This document shows positions 26,256-37,617 of a stretch of DNA of 64,000 bases, piece by piece. Each line of letters opens with the position of its first letter. Position 1 is the first letter of the stretch. Made by a program: the position numbers and the translations under genes. The stretch spans positions 2,840,501 to 2,904,500 of the forward strand of contig CP127384.1 in NCBI GenBank assembly GCA_030285985.1, written 5' to 3'. The notes under the pieces are model-generated. The model did no database searches and was not told the origin of the DNA. It saw nothing but the letters and a program-made list of their open reading frames with translations. The stretch comes from Aquidulcibacter paucihalophilus (lineage in GTDB: Bacteria > Pseudomonadota > Alphaproteobacteria > Caulobacterales > Caulobacteraceae).

Positions 26256-27937
26256 GCTGACCGCGCCTTGATCGGCGCCGTGCCGTCGGCCAGCGATTCG
26301 TTCAGATAGACCTCGGCCTCCTGGGCCGGCAGGGCGGGGGCGTAGCCGAAGCCCTGGCCGTAGTGGCACTGGGCGTCGAGCAGGAGTTTGGCGAGGCCGG
26401 CGTTCTCGACGCCCTCGGCGACGACTTCCAGCGACAGGTCGCGGCCCAGGTTGACCACCGATTTGACGATCTTGGCCGAGCCCTCGTCCTTGTCCATGGT
26501 CAGAACGAAATAGCGGTCGATCTTCAGCGTATCGAACGGCAGTTTGGCCAGCCAGGTCAGGGACGAGAAGCCGGTGCCGAAATCGTCCAGCGCCAGCGAG
26601 GCGCCGGCCTCGCGCAGCCGGGTCAGGGTATCGGCGGCGCGCGAGGTGTCGCGCATGATGTCGCCCTCGGTGACCTCCAGTTTCAGCGCGCCCTTGGGCA
26701 GGCCGGCCTCGGCGATGATGCGGGTCACGTCCTCGACCAGATTGGCCCGTTCGATCTCGCCGACCGACAGGTTGACGCTGCAGAACAGCTTGCCCGCCGA
26801 GGGATGCCGCTTCAGCCATTCGGCCAGCTGGCGCGACGCCGAGGTCATCATCAGCAGGCCGAGGTCGTTCATCAGGCCCATTTCGTCTGCCAGGCCCAGG
26901 AATTCGTCGGGCGGCACCAGGCCACGCTTGGGGTGACGCCAGCGCGCCAGGGCCTCGAACCCGGCGACGGCACCGGTCAGCAGGTTGACGATGGGCTGGT
27001 AGAAGGGCTCGATCTCGCCCCGCAGGAAGGCGTTGCGCAGGTCGGCCTCCAGCGCCAGCCGGGACAGGCTGTCGCTCTCCAGCGCCCGGCCATAGGCGGC
27101 GACGCCACCGCGGCCCGCGGTCTTGGCCTGTTCGACCGCCAGTTCGACCCGGCGCAGCATCTCCGCCGGATCGGGTGCATCGGGGCCGCCCTCGGCCTGG
27201 GCCGAACCGATCGAGACCGTCGGATAGATGTCGAAGCCGGCGACGCGCAGCGGCTGTTCCAGCGCCTCGCGCACGCGCTCGGCCACCGTACCGGTCCCGC
27301 GCGGGGCCAGGACGGCGAACTCGTCCTCGCCGATGCGGGCGGCGTTGGCGTCATGGGCGAAGGCGGCGTTGAGGCGCGAGCCGAGGGCGGCAAGCACCAG
27401 ATCGGTGCGCTCATGCCCCAGCGCCTCATTGAGACGGCGCAGGCGATCCACGTCGGCCACCACCAGCTCATAGTCGCCGGGTTGGGTCAGTTGCTCGCCG
27501 GCGCGGGCCAGGAAGGTGCGCCGGTCCAGAAGTCCCGTCAGCCGGTCAACGTGGGAGGCGGCGAATTTGGTCTCGAGGGCCACAACGCCGGCCGCCCGCA
27601 GTCCGTCCTCCAGCCAGACGCCGCGCCAGATGCAGGTCTCGGAATCGCGCATGCGCAGGCGCACGGCGACCTCGGTCCCCTCGGCCTGCGGTTTGAGAAT
27701 TTTCTCGGCCAGGGCCCGGTCCTGAGGAATGGCCACGGCGGTGAAGGCGGCACCCGAACACTCCGGCGCCAGCGGGCCGAGGCCCAGCGCCCGGGTCGCA
27801 CCGGTGAAGCGCATCTGGTCGTCGGACGGCGTCCAGATCCACAGGGCGGTGTCCGCGGCGGCCAGCGCCTCAATGGCGGTCGTCGCGTCCCAGGCCAGAC
27901 TTCTGGAGCGAGTGTTCAAACGCCTGAAAGGTCCCAC
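26252..27937 (-). CDS. GGDEF-EAL protein, probable c-di-GMP phosphodiesterase
   Basis: About 561 residues: an N-terminal PAS-like region (ALWIWTPSDDQMRFTG), a GGDEF domain whose active motif is degenerate (ARIGEDEFAVLAPRG instead of GGDEF), then an EAL domain. The EAL part keeps FEALARWRHP, FCSVNLSV, KLEVTEGDIM, LDDFGTGFSSL and LEVVAEGVEN, so c-di-GMP hydrolysis is likely and synthesis unlikely. An upstream ATG at 28048 would overlap the GNAT gene by 98 bases, so the GTG at 27937 is preferred; TTG 27919 is an alternative. It is the last gene of the oxidase cluster. Confidence 0.85.
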   Translation of the reverse strand: MGPFRRLNTRSRSLAWDATTAIEALAAADTALWIWTPSDDQMRFTGATRALGLGPLAPECSGAAFTAVAIPQDRALAEKILKPQAEGTEVAVRLRMRDSETCIWRGVWLEDGLRAAGVVALETKFAASHVDRLTGLLDRRTFLARAGEQLTQPGDYELVVADVDRLRRLNEALGHERTDLVLAALGSRLNAAFAHDANAARIGEDEFAVLAPRGTGTVAERVREALEQPLRVAGFDIYPTVSIGSAQAEGGPDAPDPAEMLRRVELAVEQAKTAGRGGVAAYGRALESDSLSRLALEADLRNAFLRGEIEPFYQPIVNLLTGAVAGFEALARWRHPKRGLVPPDEFLGLADEMGLMNDLGLLMMTSASRQLAEWLKRHPSAGKLFCSVNLSVGEIERANLVEDVTRIIAEAGLPKGALKLEVTEGDIMRDTSRAADTLTRLREAGASLALDDFGTGFSSLTWLAKLPFDTLKIDRYFVLTMDKDEGSAKIVKSVVNLGRDLSLEVVAEGVENAGLAKLLLDAQCHYGQGFGYAPALPAQEAEVYLNESLADGTAPIKARSA

Positions 27938-27950
27938 TGGACGGCCGGAA

Positions 27951-28541
27951 TCAGCCGCCGCGCCCGGCTCCGTCGTTAACGACGCCGAACAGAAGATGAT
28001 CTGCCCAAGCGCCGTTAATTTTGAGATAAGCCCGCGCCTGTCCTTCAAGCATAAAGCCGGTCTTTTCGAGCACGCGCCGCGATGCGACGTTCGTCGGCAC
28101 GCAGGCTGCCTCGATCCGGTGCAGGTTCAGGTCGCTGAAGGCCCAGGCGACCATGGCCCGCACGCCCGCCGTGCCATAGCCCCGGTCCGCGAAATTCCGC
28201 CCGATCCAGTAGCCGAGCGTCCCCGTCTCGGCGACACCCCGGCGGACGTTCGACAGGGTGATGGCGCCGACCAGCGACTGGTCGGAGTCGGCGAAAATGA
28301 AGAAGGGCCAGGCGTTTCCGGCCTCCATTTCGCGGCTGTAGATCGACAGGCGGCGTTTGAAGGCGGCGCGGGTCAGGTCGTCCTCGGGCCAGAGCGGCTC
28401 CCACGGCTGCAGATAGGCGTGGGACGCCAGCCGTTCGGCCGCCCAGGCCTCATGATCGGACAGGCGCGGCGGACGCAGGGTCACGCCCTGGCCCTTCACC
28501 ACCGGCCCGGTCGCTTCGTTGATCCAGTCCAGCAGGGCCAT
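27951..28541 (-). CDS. GNAT-family N-acetyltransferase (RimJ/RimL-like)
   Basis: A 196-residue acetyltransferase of the RimJ-like group, using acetyl-CoA to acetylate a protein N-terminus or small amine. Seen: GVTLRPPRLSDHEAWAAERLASHAYLQPWEP at the start, GTLGYWIGRNFADRGYGTAGVRAMVAWAF (acetyl-CoA pyrophosphate loop R-G-Y-G-T-A) and LHRIEAACVPTNVASRRVLEKTGF. In many alphaproteobacteria this gene follows the M16 peptidase, as here (24 bases downstream). Confidence 0.92.
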   Translation of the reverse strand: MALLDWINEATGPVVKGQGVTLRPPRLSDHEAWAAERLASHAYLQPWEPLWPEDDLTRAAFKRRLSIYSREMEAGNAWPFFIFADSDQSLVGAITLSNVRRGVAETGTLGYWIGRNFADRGYGTAGVRAMVAWAFSDLNLHRIEAACVPTNVASRRVLEKTGFMLEGQARAYLKINGAWADHLLFGVVNDGAGRGG

Positions 28542-28565
28542 GGGCGAACGATAGCGGGCCGGAGA

Positions 28566-29831
28566 TCAGCCGAAAAGGGCCTCGCGGAAGGCCGCGCCCG
28601 CCGGAGCAGCCGACTTCGGCCCCAACACCGCCGTGGCACAGCGGCCGGCGGCCAGCGCGGCGGCGGCGGCGCTCCGCACCGTATCGACCGTCTGGGCGAG
28701 AGTCCGTTCCGACATGGTCTGCGACGGGATCAGGTCCCCGAAGATCAGCACCTGCGCGGCCGTACGCCCGGCGCGGGCGGCGGGGCTTTCGTCCGACATC
28801 CACAGGCCGGCGTTGAGCACGGCCTTGGCGCGGGACAGTTCGGCGGCGGTCGGACCCGCGTCGGCCAGGGCCTTCAGCTCGGCCGCACACACCTGCGCCA
28901 GTTCGACGGCGCGGTCGGCGGCGGCCCCGGCGTAGATGCCCAGCAGGCCCGCGTCCTCATAGGGCTCGTGATAGGCGTCGATGGCATAGGCCAGGCCGCG
29001 CTCCTCGCGGGCGCTCTGGAACAGGCGCGAGGCCATGCCGCCGCCGAGGATCTCGGTCATCAGCCGGGTCGCGGCATAGGCCGGGTCCATGGCCGACGGC
29101 GCGGGCAACTGCAAGACGATGTTGGCCTGTTCGATCCGGCGGGTGAGAGCCGCGTCACCGCCGGTGAACCGGGGCGCGGCGGGGGCCTCGGCGGGGGTCG
29201 AGGCCTCGCCGCCGAACCAGCGCTCGGCCAGGGCCAGAAGCTCGGTCTCGTCCACCGCGCCGGATACGGCCACGACCATCCGGTCCGGCGAATACAGCCG
29301 CGCGCGCCAGTCGCCGATGGAGGCGCGGGTGATGGGCTTCAGGCTCTTCACGGAGCCCAGGATGGGCCGCCCGAGTGGCTGGCCCTCGAAGGCGCGGGTC
29401 TGGGCCATTTCGAAGACGTGGTCGTCGGGCGTGTCGAAGGCCTCGGCGATCTCCTGGGCCACAACGTCCTTCTCACGCTCGATCTCTGCGGGGTCGAGCG
29501 TGGGCCGGAAGACGAGGTCGGATACCACCTGCATGGCCAGCGGCAGGGAGCCGTGCAGGGCGCGGACCTCGAAACTGGTGCGCTCATAGCCGGTAGCGGC
29601 GTTCAGCGAGCCCCCCTCGGCCTCGATCCGCTCAACGATCTCGCGCGCGCCCATCTCCCCCGCGCCCTTGAACACCAGATGTTCGAGGCAGTGGGACCAG
29701 CCCGAGGTGTCCTCGGTCTCCCATTTCGCCCCGCCGCGCACGGCGACGGTCAGGGCCAGGGTGCGCAGGCCGGGCATGGGATCGCAGACGACACGGACGC
29801 CGTTGGACAGGGTGTGCAGGGTGGCGGTCAG
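28566..29831 (-). CDS. M16 zinc peptidase (mitochondrial-processing-peptidase-like)
   Basis: A 421-residue member of the pitrilysin family. The inverted zinc motif is intact: HCLEHLVFKG (H-x-x-E-H), with the downstream Glu in FEVRALHGSLPLAMQVVSDLVF and EREKDVVAQEI. Substrates in bacteria are largely unknown. The first in-frame ATG (29777) would cut off TLHTLSNGVRVVCDP, which is conserved in the family. A CTG at 29831 overlaps the SURF1 stop (CTGA) and has AGGAAG eight bases before it, so I place the start there. It is coupled to SURF1. Confidence 0.85.
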   Translation of the reverse strand: MTATLHTLSNGVRVVCDPMPGLRTLALTVAVRGGAKWETEDTSGWSHCLEHLVFKGAGEMGAREIVERIEAEGGSLNAATGYERTSFEVRALHGSLPLAMQVVSDLVFRPTLDPAEIEREKDVVAQEIAEAFDTPDDHVFEMAQTRAFEGQPLGRPILGSVKSLKPITRASIGDWRARLYSPDRMVVAVSGAVDETELLALAERWFGGEASTPAEAPAAPRFTGGDAALTRRIEQANIVLQLPAPSAMDPAYAATRLMTEILGGGMASRLFQSAREERGLAYAIDAYHEPYEDAGLLGIYAGAAADRAVELAQVCAAELKALADAGPTAAELSRAKAVLNAGLWMSDESPAARAGRTAAQVLIFGDLIPSQTMSERTLAQTVDTVRSAAAAALAAGRCATAVLGPKSAAPAGAAFREALFG

Positions 29832-30535
29832 GAGGTGAGCTTCCTACGGAGCAGCACGATGTAGAAACCGACCAGCGCCAGCGCCAGCCCGAACCACGTC
29901 AGGGCATAGCCGAGATGATTGTTCGAGAAGGCGGCCGGAGGTGCCGACGGCTGGAGCGTCTCCAACTCCGGATTGGACGAGGTCAGGGCGAACAGGGTGT
30001 TCGGATCGGGGTTGGCCACACCGAGGGCCTCGGCCATGCCGGCCATGTCGCGCGCGAAGAAGCGGCCCTTGTCGACGGGCAGGGCCATCGGGCCCGGCGG
30101 CGGCGTCTCGCGGACCTCGGCCACCACGGGGAAGGAGGCCGTCGAGGCCGCGACGGGCGGGCGGGCCGAAACGGTTTCGGCGACGAAGCCGCGGTCGATC
30201 AGGAAGACCGTGGGGAAGCCGGCGGGGCGGCAGGCCGAGATCAGCCGGACGCCCGGCTCGCCGTCGTGGATGGTCTGCAGTTCGACATAGCGGGCTGTGG
30301 CCAGCCCCGGACAGTCGATGGCCACCTTGCGGAAGGCGGGATCGTCGAGGGCCATCACTGAAGCGATCGGCGCGGGCGGGAGGTCGGCGGCAGCCTCCGC
30401 CTGGTCGATCAGGCCGTTCTTCCACTGCATCCGCTGCACCTGCCAGACGCCGAGGCCGCACAGCAGGGCGAGAGCCAGAACGGCGACGAGGGTCAGGCCG
30501 AACGGAAAGCGGGCGCGTGTCGCCTCAACGGTCAT
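29828..30535 (-). CDS. SURF1 family cytochrome oxidase assembly protein
   Basis: A 235-residue inner-membrane protein needed for heme a insertion into subunit I of aa3 oxidase. The N-terminal membrane helix (FGLTLVAVLALALLCGLGVWQVQRM) and the C-terminal helix (LGYALTWFGLALALVGFYIVLL) flank a periplasmic domain. KVAIDCPGLATARYVELQ and FLIDRGFVAE correspond to the conserved central strands. It overlaps DUF983 by 11 bases and the M16 gene by four. Confidence 0.9.
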   Translation of the reverse strand: MTVEATRARFPFGLTLVAVLALALLCGLGVWQVQRMQWKNGLIDQAEAAADLPPAPIASVMALDDPAFRKVAIDCPGLATARYVELQTIHDGEPGVRLISACRPAGFPTVFLIDRGFVAETVSARPPVAASTASFPVVAEVRETPPPGPMALPVDKGRFFARDMAGMAEALGVANPDPNTLFALTSSNPELETLQPSAPPAAFSNNHLGYALTWFGLALALVGFYIVLLRRKLTS

Positions 30536-30917
30536 GGCGTGACGGCCCCGACCTGTTGCGCATCTGCAGGGCGATCATGACCCCCTTGCCGGGTCGCATC
30601 AGGCCCAATGACAGGCCGGCGACGAGCGGGAGCGACACCAGCAGCATCGCCCAGATGGGCGGATTGTACGCGACCTGAACGAACAGGGCCCCGAAGACCA
30701 CGATGCCGCCGGCGATCTGCATGATGAAGATAGCGGCTCCGTCGCCGGTGTTCAGGCGAGTGAAGTCGAAGCCGCAGACGGCGCAGCGGTCCACCACCTT
30801 GAGAAAGCCCGTGAACAGCGGAGCCTTGCCGCAGTTGGGACAGCGACAAAGAAGACCGGCGCGGATCGGGTCGATCCGCGCCGGCTCAAGATCAAGCCCT
30901 GTGGGGCCGTCCGTCAC
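30525..30917 (-). CDS. DUF983 membrane protein
   Basis: A 130-residue protein: an N-terminal zinc-ribbon-like segment LLCRCPNCGKAPLFTGFLKVVDRCAVCGFD with two CxxC pairs, then two membrane helices (about 60-105). This is the DUF983 family, found beside oxidase subunit III in alphaproteobacteria and presumed to assist oxidase biogenesis. It overlaps ctaE by four bases and SURF1 by 11. Confidence 0.9.
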   Translation of the reverse strand: MTDGPTGLDLEPARIDPIRAGLLCRCPNCGKAPLFTGFLKVVDRCAVCGFDFTRLNTGDGAAIFIMQIAGGIVVFGALFVQVAYNPPIWAMLLVSLPLVAGLSLGLMRPGKGVMIALQMRNRSGPSRHDR

Positions 30918-31822
30918 CCGAAGGTGACGTAGACGAAGGCGAAGAGGAACAGCCAGACCACGTCCACGAAATGCCAGTACCAGGCGGCCGCCTCGAAGCC
31001 GAAATGCTTCTGCGGGGTCATCTGGCCGGCCATCAGGCGCAGCAGGCAGACCAGCAGGAAGATGGTGCCGAGCAGGACGTGGAAACCGTGGAAGCCGGTC
31101 GCCATGAAGAAGATCGAACCATACAGCCCGGAGTTCGCCGCTTCCTCATTGAAGAAGAGGTTCTCGTGGAGAATGTGCTGGTACTCATAGACCTGCACCG
31201 CGGTGAACAGGACGCCCAGCAGGACGGTGATGATCAGGCCGGTCCGGGTCGCCTTGCGGTCGCCGACCTGCAGCGCGTGGTGGGCCCAGGTCACCGTCGT
31301 GCCGCTGAGCAGCAGGATGACGGTGTTCAGCAGGGGCAGTTGCCAGGCGTCCAGGGTCTCGATGCCCTTGGGCGGCCAGGTCGACCAGGCGGCGGCCGTA
31401 TCGGCCCAGTTGCTGATCTCGGGGATGTGGGCGCGGGCCTCGTTGAAGACCGCCATTTCGAAGAAGATCCAGAAGAAGGCGGCGAAGAACATCACCTCGG
31501 AGGCGATGAACATGATCATGCCGTAGCGCAGGCCGATCGAGACGACCGGGGTGTGGTCTCCGGCCTTGCTTTCCTTGATCACGTCCGCCCACCAGGCGAA
31601 GGCGGCGAACAGCACGCCAGCCAGGCCCGCGAAGAACACGGCGGCCTTGCCGTCGGACAGCAGGGCGGTTGCGATCGGGCCGGCGTCAGGGCCGACAATG
31701 CCCTTCATCCACACCACGGCCCCGACCATCATGATCGTGGTCGCGATCGAGGCGATCAGCGGCCAAGGGCTGGGATTCACCAGGTGATAGTCGTGATGCG
31801 GAGCGGCGTGTGCGTCGGCCAT
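30914..31822 (-). CDS. ctaE: Cytochrome c oxidase subunit III
   Basis: A 302-residue inner-membrane subunit of the aa3 oxidase. Seven hydrophobic segments are readable. Motifs are YHLVNPSPWPL near the start, EVMFFAAFFWIFFEMAVF, LLLSGTTVTWAHHAL and GFHGFHVLLGTIFLLVCL, ending AWYWHFVDVVWLFLFAFVY. The ATG at 31822 is chosen; a TTG five codons earlier is also in frame. It lies 51 bases after ctaG and overlaps DUF983. Confidence 0.96.
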   Translation of the reverse strand: MADAHAAPHHDYHLVNPSPWPLIASIATTIMMVGAVVWMKGIVGPDAGPIATALLSDGKAAVFFAGLAGVLFAAFAWWADVIKESKAGDHTPVVSIGLRYGMIMFIASEVMFFAAFFWIFFEMAVFNEARAHIPEISNWADTAAAWSTWPPKGIETLDAWQLPLLNTVILLLSGTTVTWAHHALQVGDRKATRTGLIITVLLGVLFTAVQVYEYQHILHENLFFNEEAANSGLYGSIFFMATGFHGFHVLLGTIFLLVCLLRLMAGQMTPQKHFGFEAAAWYWHFVDVVWLFLFAFVYVTFG

Positions 31823-31873
31823 CTGGGTCTCTTGCAACAGTCGAGAGTCGTGTGAGGCAGGCTATAGCGTCGG

Positions 31874-32446
31874 CTATCCGGCCGCGCCAGTGGGGGAACC
31901 CGCGATTGCGGCCTGATCGAACCCCTGGGTGGGGTAGAAGGTGTAGCTGAGCGTGATCTCCTCGACCCCGCGGGCCTCGCGATCGGTCGCCATCTCGGGG
32001 GCCACGAAATACTGGACGGGGAATTTCATCGTCTGGCCGGGCTGGATGGTCTGCCCCTCGAAGCAGAAGCACTGCAGCTTCTGGAAATACGGCCCCGCCC
32101 GTTCCGGAACCACATTGTAGGCGGCGGTAGCGCGGATGGGCGCGTCCGAGGTGTTGGTCACGTCGAAGAAGGCCATGCCGGTCTCGCCGATTCGCACCCG
32201 CTGGGTGACCTGTTCGGCGCGGAAGGTCATGGGCAGGCCGCGCACATTGGTGTCGAAGCGGATCAGCACGGTCTGGTCCAGCTGGACGTCGGGCGCCTTG
32301 TCGGCCTTGCGGACGGTGCCGTCGAAGCCGGTGACCTGGCAGAACATGCGATAGAGCGGCACGGCGGCGAAGGCCGCGCCGGTCATGAACATCACCCCGG
32401 CCGCGCAGGCGATGGCCGCCATGGCGTTGGCGGTCGGCTTCTTCAT
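31874..32446 (-). CDS. ctaG: Cytochrome c oxidase assembly protein CtaG (Cox11)
   Basis: A 190-residue copper chaperone that delivers Cu to the CuB site of subunit I. The N-terminal helix (ANAMAAIACAAGVMFMTGAAFAAVPLYRMFCQVTGF) anchors a periplasmic Ig-like domain. The copper-binding pair is in LQCFCFEGQTI and the end YFVAPEMATDREARGVEEITLSYTF is typical. It overlaps orf61 by four bases. Confidence 0.95.
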   Translation of the reverse strand: MKKPTANAMAAIACAAGVMFMTGAAFAAVPLYRMFCQVTGFDGTVRKADKAPDVQLDQTVLIRFDTNVRGLPMTFRAEQVTQRVRIGETGMAFFDVTNTSDAPIRATAAYNVVPERAGPYFQKLQCFCFEGQTIQPGQTMKFPVQYFVAPEMATDREARGVEEITLSYTFYPTQGFDQAAIAGSPTGAAG

Positions 32447-32628
32447 CGGGCGTACTCGACCGGCTGGCCGGCCGCGAGGGCCTCCTTGCGGGCGTCGATG
32501 TTGCGCTTGAGGTTCAGCACGGTGACCGAGAACACGAGCACGATGAAGACCACCAGCGCCCCCGCAATGGCGAGATTTCGCCGGCTGCGGGCGGAGAGTT
32601 CTTCGGGAGTCAGTCGGCGCATGGTCAT
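32443..32628 (-). CDS. Small single-TM oxidase-operon protein
   Basis: A 61-residue protein: a short cytoplasmic part MTMRRLTPEELSARSRRN, one hydrophobic helix (LAIAGALVVFIVLVFSVTVL) and a charged tail. It sits in the position where alphaproteobacterial oxidase operons carry a small CoxF-like membrane protein. It is linked to ctaB and ctaG by four-base overlaps, so it is made in step with the assembly factors. Specific function unknown. Confidence 0.78.
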   Translation of the reverse strand: MTMRRLTPEELSARSRRNLAIAGALVVFIVLVFSVTVLNLKRNIDARKEALAAGQPVEYAR

Positions 32629-33596
32629 GACAGTCCAGGCAGGGCGGTGATGCTCTCGACCAGAAGGGCCGCGAACAACGCCATCAGATACAGGATCGAG
32701 AAGGCGAACAGGTTGCGCGCCGGTTTGGCCTCGACGCGTACATCATACAATGCGGCCTCTCGTCCCACAGCCTCGGCCTTGTCGGGCTGATCGCCCGCGC
32801 GGCTGCGCCAGAGGCGGAAGGCGAGGAACAGGAAGCCGAGGCCGCCGATCGCCGACACCGCAAGATACAGATAGCCCCCGAGGCCCACCAGGCCGGGCGC
32901 GACGGCCACAGGAACGAACACAAGGCTGTAGATCAGGATCTGCAGACGGGTGCTCTTCGCCCCACGCGCCACCGGCATCATGGGAATGCCCGCGCGGGCG
33001 TAGTCGCCGGCCGAATACAGGGCCAGGGCCCAGCTGTGCGGGGGGGTCCACAGGAAGATGATCAGGAACAGCAGCCAGGCCTGCCAGGGTGCCTGGCCGG
33101 TCGCCGCCGCCCAGCCGATCACGGGCGGAAAGGCCCCGGCGGCACCGCCGATGACGATGTTCTGGGGCGTCCGGCGCTTCAGCAGCAGGGTGTAGAAGAC
33201 GGCGTAGTAGAGAATGGTCATCAACAGCAGGCCGCCGGCCAGCCAGTTGGTGGTCATACCCAGCAGCATGACCGAGAACACCGACAGGATGACGCCGAAG
33301 GTCATGGCGTCGTTCTTGTTGACCCGCCCGGCCGCCACGGGCCGCCCGCGGGTGCGGCGCATCAGGGCATCGGTCTCGGCCTCCAGGGCCATGTTCAGCG
33401 CGCCCGCCGCGCCGGCGCCGACGGCGATGCACAGGATGGCGATGGCCGACGACAGCCAGTCGAGGTCGCCGCCCGCCACGACCAGACCGGTCACGGCGGT
33501 GAAGATGACCAGCGACATCACGCGTGGCTTCAGCAGCTGGAAGAAGTCATCCGGCTGGGCCATCGAGATCGCGGGTTGGGGGGCGGTTTCGGTCAT
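32625..33596 (-). CDS. ctaB: Protoheme IX farnesyltransferase (heme O synthase)
   Basis: A 323-residue polytopic prenyltransferase that converts heme B to heme O, a step towards heme A. Motifs are FFQLLKPRVMSLVIFTAVTGLV, NMALEAETDALMRRTRGRP (Asp-rich prenyl-diphosphate site), GAFPPVIGWAAATG and FLWTPPHSWALALY. It lies between ctaD, after 112 bases holding a palindrome and terminator-like stem, and orf61. Confidence 0.96.
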   Translation of the reverse strand: MTETAPQPAISMAQPDDFFQLLKPRVMSLVIFTAVTGLVVAGGDLDWLSSAIAILCIAVGAGAAGALNMALEAETDALMRRTRGRPVAAGRVNKNDAMTFGVILSVFSVMLLGMTTNWLAGGLLLMTILYYAVFYTLLLKRRTPQNIVIGGAAGAFPPVIGWAAATGQAPWQAWLLFLIIFLWTPPHSWALALYSAGDYARAGIPMMPVARGAKSTRLQILIYSLVFVPVAVAPGLVGLGGYLYLAVSAIGGLGFLFLAFRLWRSRAGDQPDKAEAVGREAALYDVRVEAKPARNLFAFSILYLMALFAALLVESITALPGLS

Positions 33597-33607
33597 TGAG
33601 CTTTCCC

Positions 33608-33639
33608 GCGCTCAGGTAGCGCGAAGCGCGGTAGCGCGC
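33608..33639. repeat. Palindrome between ctaD and ctaB
   Basis: GCGCTCAGGTAGCGCGAAGC and on to GTAGCGCGC makes nested GC-rich stems. It shares the GCGCTCA-x-G-x-AGCG order with the palindrome inside selO (4146-4187). Repeat-family membership is tentative. Confidence 0.4.
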
Positions 33640-33650
33640 AAAATGCCAGA

Positions 33651-33679
33651 GGCCGCCCTTTCGAACTGAAAGAGCGGCC
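33651..33679 (-). terminator. Terminator-like stem after ctaD
   Basis: GGCCGCCCTTTC and GAAAGAGCGGCC pair (one bulge) around GAACT. On the minus strand the stem is followed by a weak ATTTTG run. It may attenuate transcription between ctaD and ctaB rather than stop it. Confidence 0.5.
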
Positions 33680-33708
33680 CCCGATTGGTCTGGTCCGGAC
33701 GGACCGGT

Positions 33709-36389
<2,681 letters not shown>

Positions 36390-36586
36390 GCGAGATATCC
36401 TCATTAAACCGTTTCGCCGCAAAAGCTTGCGAGTTAATCGCAAACTGTCGCCGGGACCCGGCGGCCCACAGCGGTACTTCGGGCGGTCCATATCGCCCCC
36501 TCTGGCGCTTGCCAAGCGATTGCCGGTGGATTGAACGACGCAGGGGCGTCCAGCCGCAGATTAATTCCGCGTCATGTTATGACAGC

Positions 36587-36612
36587 TACCTTGCGTTGCC
36601 AGATACCTTGCG
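36587..36612. promoter_or_regulatory. Paired TACCTTGCG repeats upstream of padR
   Basis: TACCTTGCG occurs at 36587-36595 and 36604-36612, a 17-base period, 32 bases before the padR start. It lies where a promoter/operator is expected. Binding by the PadR protein is inferred. Confidence 0.45.
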
Positions 36613-36644
36613 ATACGTCTTCGTCATCACAAGGAGGGCCCACA

Positions 36645-37031
36645 GTGCCTGAAACCATCGAGATACAGCTGAAGAAGGGGGTCCTGACGCTTTGCGTCCT
36701 GGCCTTGCTGAACCGGCACGACAGCTACGCCTATGAGATCGCCTCGACGCTTTCGGACGCGATCGACATGGGCGAGGGCACCATCTACCCGCTGATGCGG
36801 CGGATGCAGTCCGACGGGCAGGTTGAGACCTATCTGGTCGAATCGCCGTCCGGCCCGTCGCGCAAATACTATCGACTGACCGACGCCGGTCGCCGGGCAC
36901 TTGAGGCCCAGACGACCGAATGGCGCGCCTTCGCCCGGGCGGTCGAATCTGTCCTGGACGGCGCGGCGCAACCCGCTGCGCCGATCCCGACCACTGACGA
37001 TGTCACAGCCGAAAGGGGAGCTGAACAATGA
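36645..37031 (+). CDS. PadR-family transcriptional regulator
   Basis: A 128-residue winged-helix repressor. VLTLCVLALLNRHDSYAYEI (about 14-33), GEGTIYPLMRRMQSDGQVET and SRKYYRLTDAGRRAL are typical PadR. The GTG at 36645 follows AAGGAGGG closely; an upstream ATG (36531) would add unrelated residues. Its stop overlaps the start of the DUF1700 gene by four bases, so it heads an operon whose membrane proteins it probably controls. Confidence 0.92.
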   Translation: MPETIEIQLKKGVLTLCVLALLNRHDSYAYEIASTLSDAIDMGEGTIYPLMRRMQSDGQVETYLVESPSGPSRKYYRLTDAGRRALEAQTTEWRAFARAVESVLDGAAQPAAPIPTTDDVTAERGAEQ

Positions 37032-37606
37032 CCCGCGCCGAATTCATGGGCCGGTTGAGGCGAGGACTGGTCGGCATGCCGACCGCGGCCGCCGCCGACA
37101 TCGCCTCCGACTACGAGATCCATTTCGAGGACGGCCTCGCCGCCGGCCGTACCGAGGCCGAGGTGGCCGCGGCGCTCGGCGATCCTGACCGACTCGCCCG
37201 CGAGCTGCGGGCCGAAGCCGGCGCCCAGCGCTGGCATCAGGAGAAGAACCCCTCGGCCGCGGCCGGCGCCATCTTCGCGGTGCTGGGGCTCGGGGCGATC
37301 GACATCCTGATCCTGCTGCCCATCCTGATGAGCGTGGCCATGACCCTGTTCGGCATGTTCATGGCGGCCATCGGCATCTTCATCGGCGGGGGCGCCATCA
37401 TGGTCGCCGGACCGTTCGCCGGCTTCCCCGGCGGAGCCGCCGCGGCGATCCTGGCCGGGCTCGGCCTCATGGCCGGCGCGACGGCCCTGGCGGCCGTCAC
37501 GGCGATCTTCACCATCTGGCTGGTCAACGGCGTCGTCTGGTTCGCCCGGCTTCACTACCGGCTGCTCAAGCCGGCCCTCGACCCCCAACCGCAGTATCAG
37601 GCGTAG
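37028..37606 (+). CDS. DUF1700 membrane protein
   Basis: A 192-residue protein: a soluble N-terminal part MTRAEFMGRLRRGLVGMPT...DYEIHFEDGLAAGRTEAEVAAALGDPDRLARELRAE matching DUF1700, then four hydrophobic segments rich in Gly and Ala (about 80-180). PadR-DUF1700-GIN-domain operons are recurrent; they are thought to respond to membrane stress, but the mechanism is not established. Overlaps padR by four bases. Confidence 0.87.
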   Translation: MTRAEFMGRLRRGLVGMPTAAAADIASDYEIHFEDGLAAGRTEAEVAAALGDPDRLARELRAEAGAQRWHQEKNPSAAAGAIFAVLGLGAIDILILLPILMSVAMTLFGMFMAAIGIFIGGGAIMVAGPFAGFPGGAAAAILAGLGLMAGATALAAVTAIFTIWLVNGVVWFARLHYRLLKPALDPQPQYQA

Positions 37607-37617
37607 GAGAGACAAGG

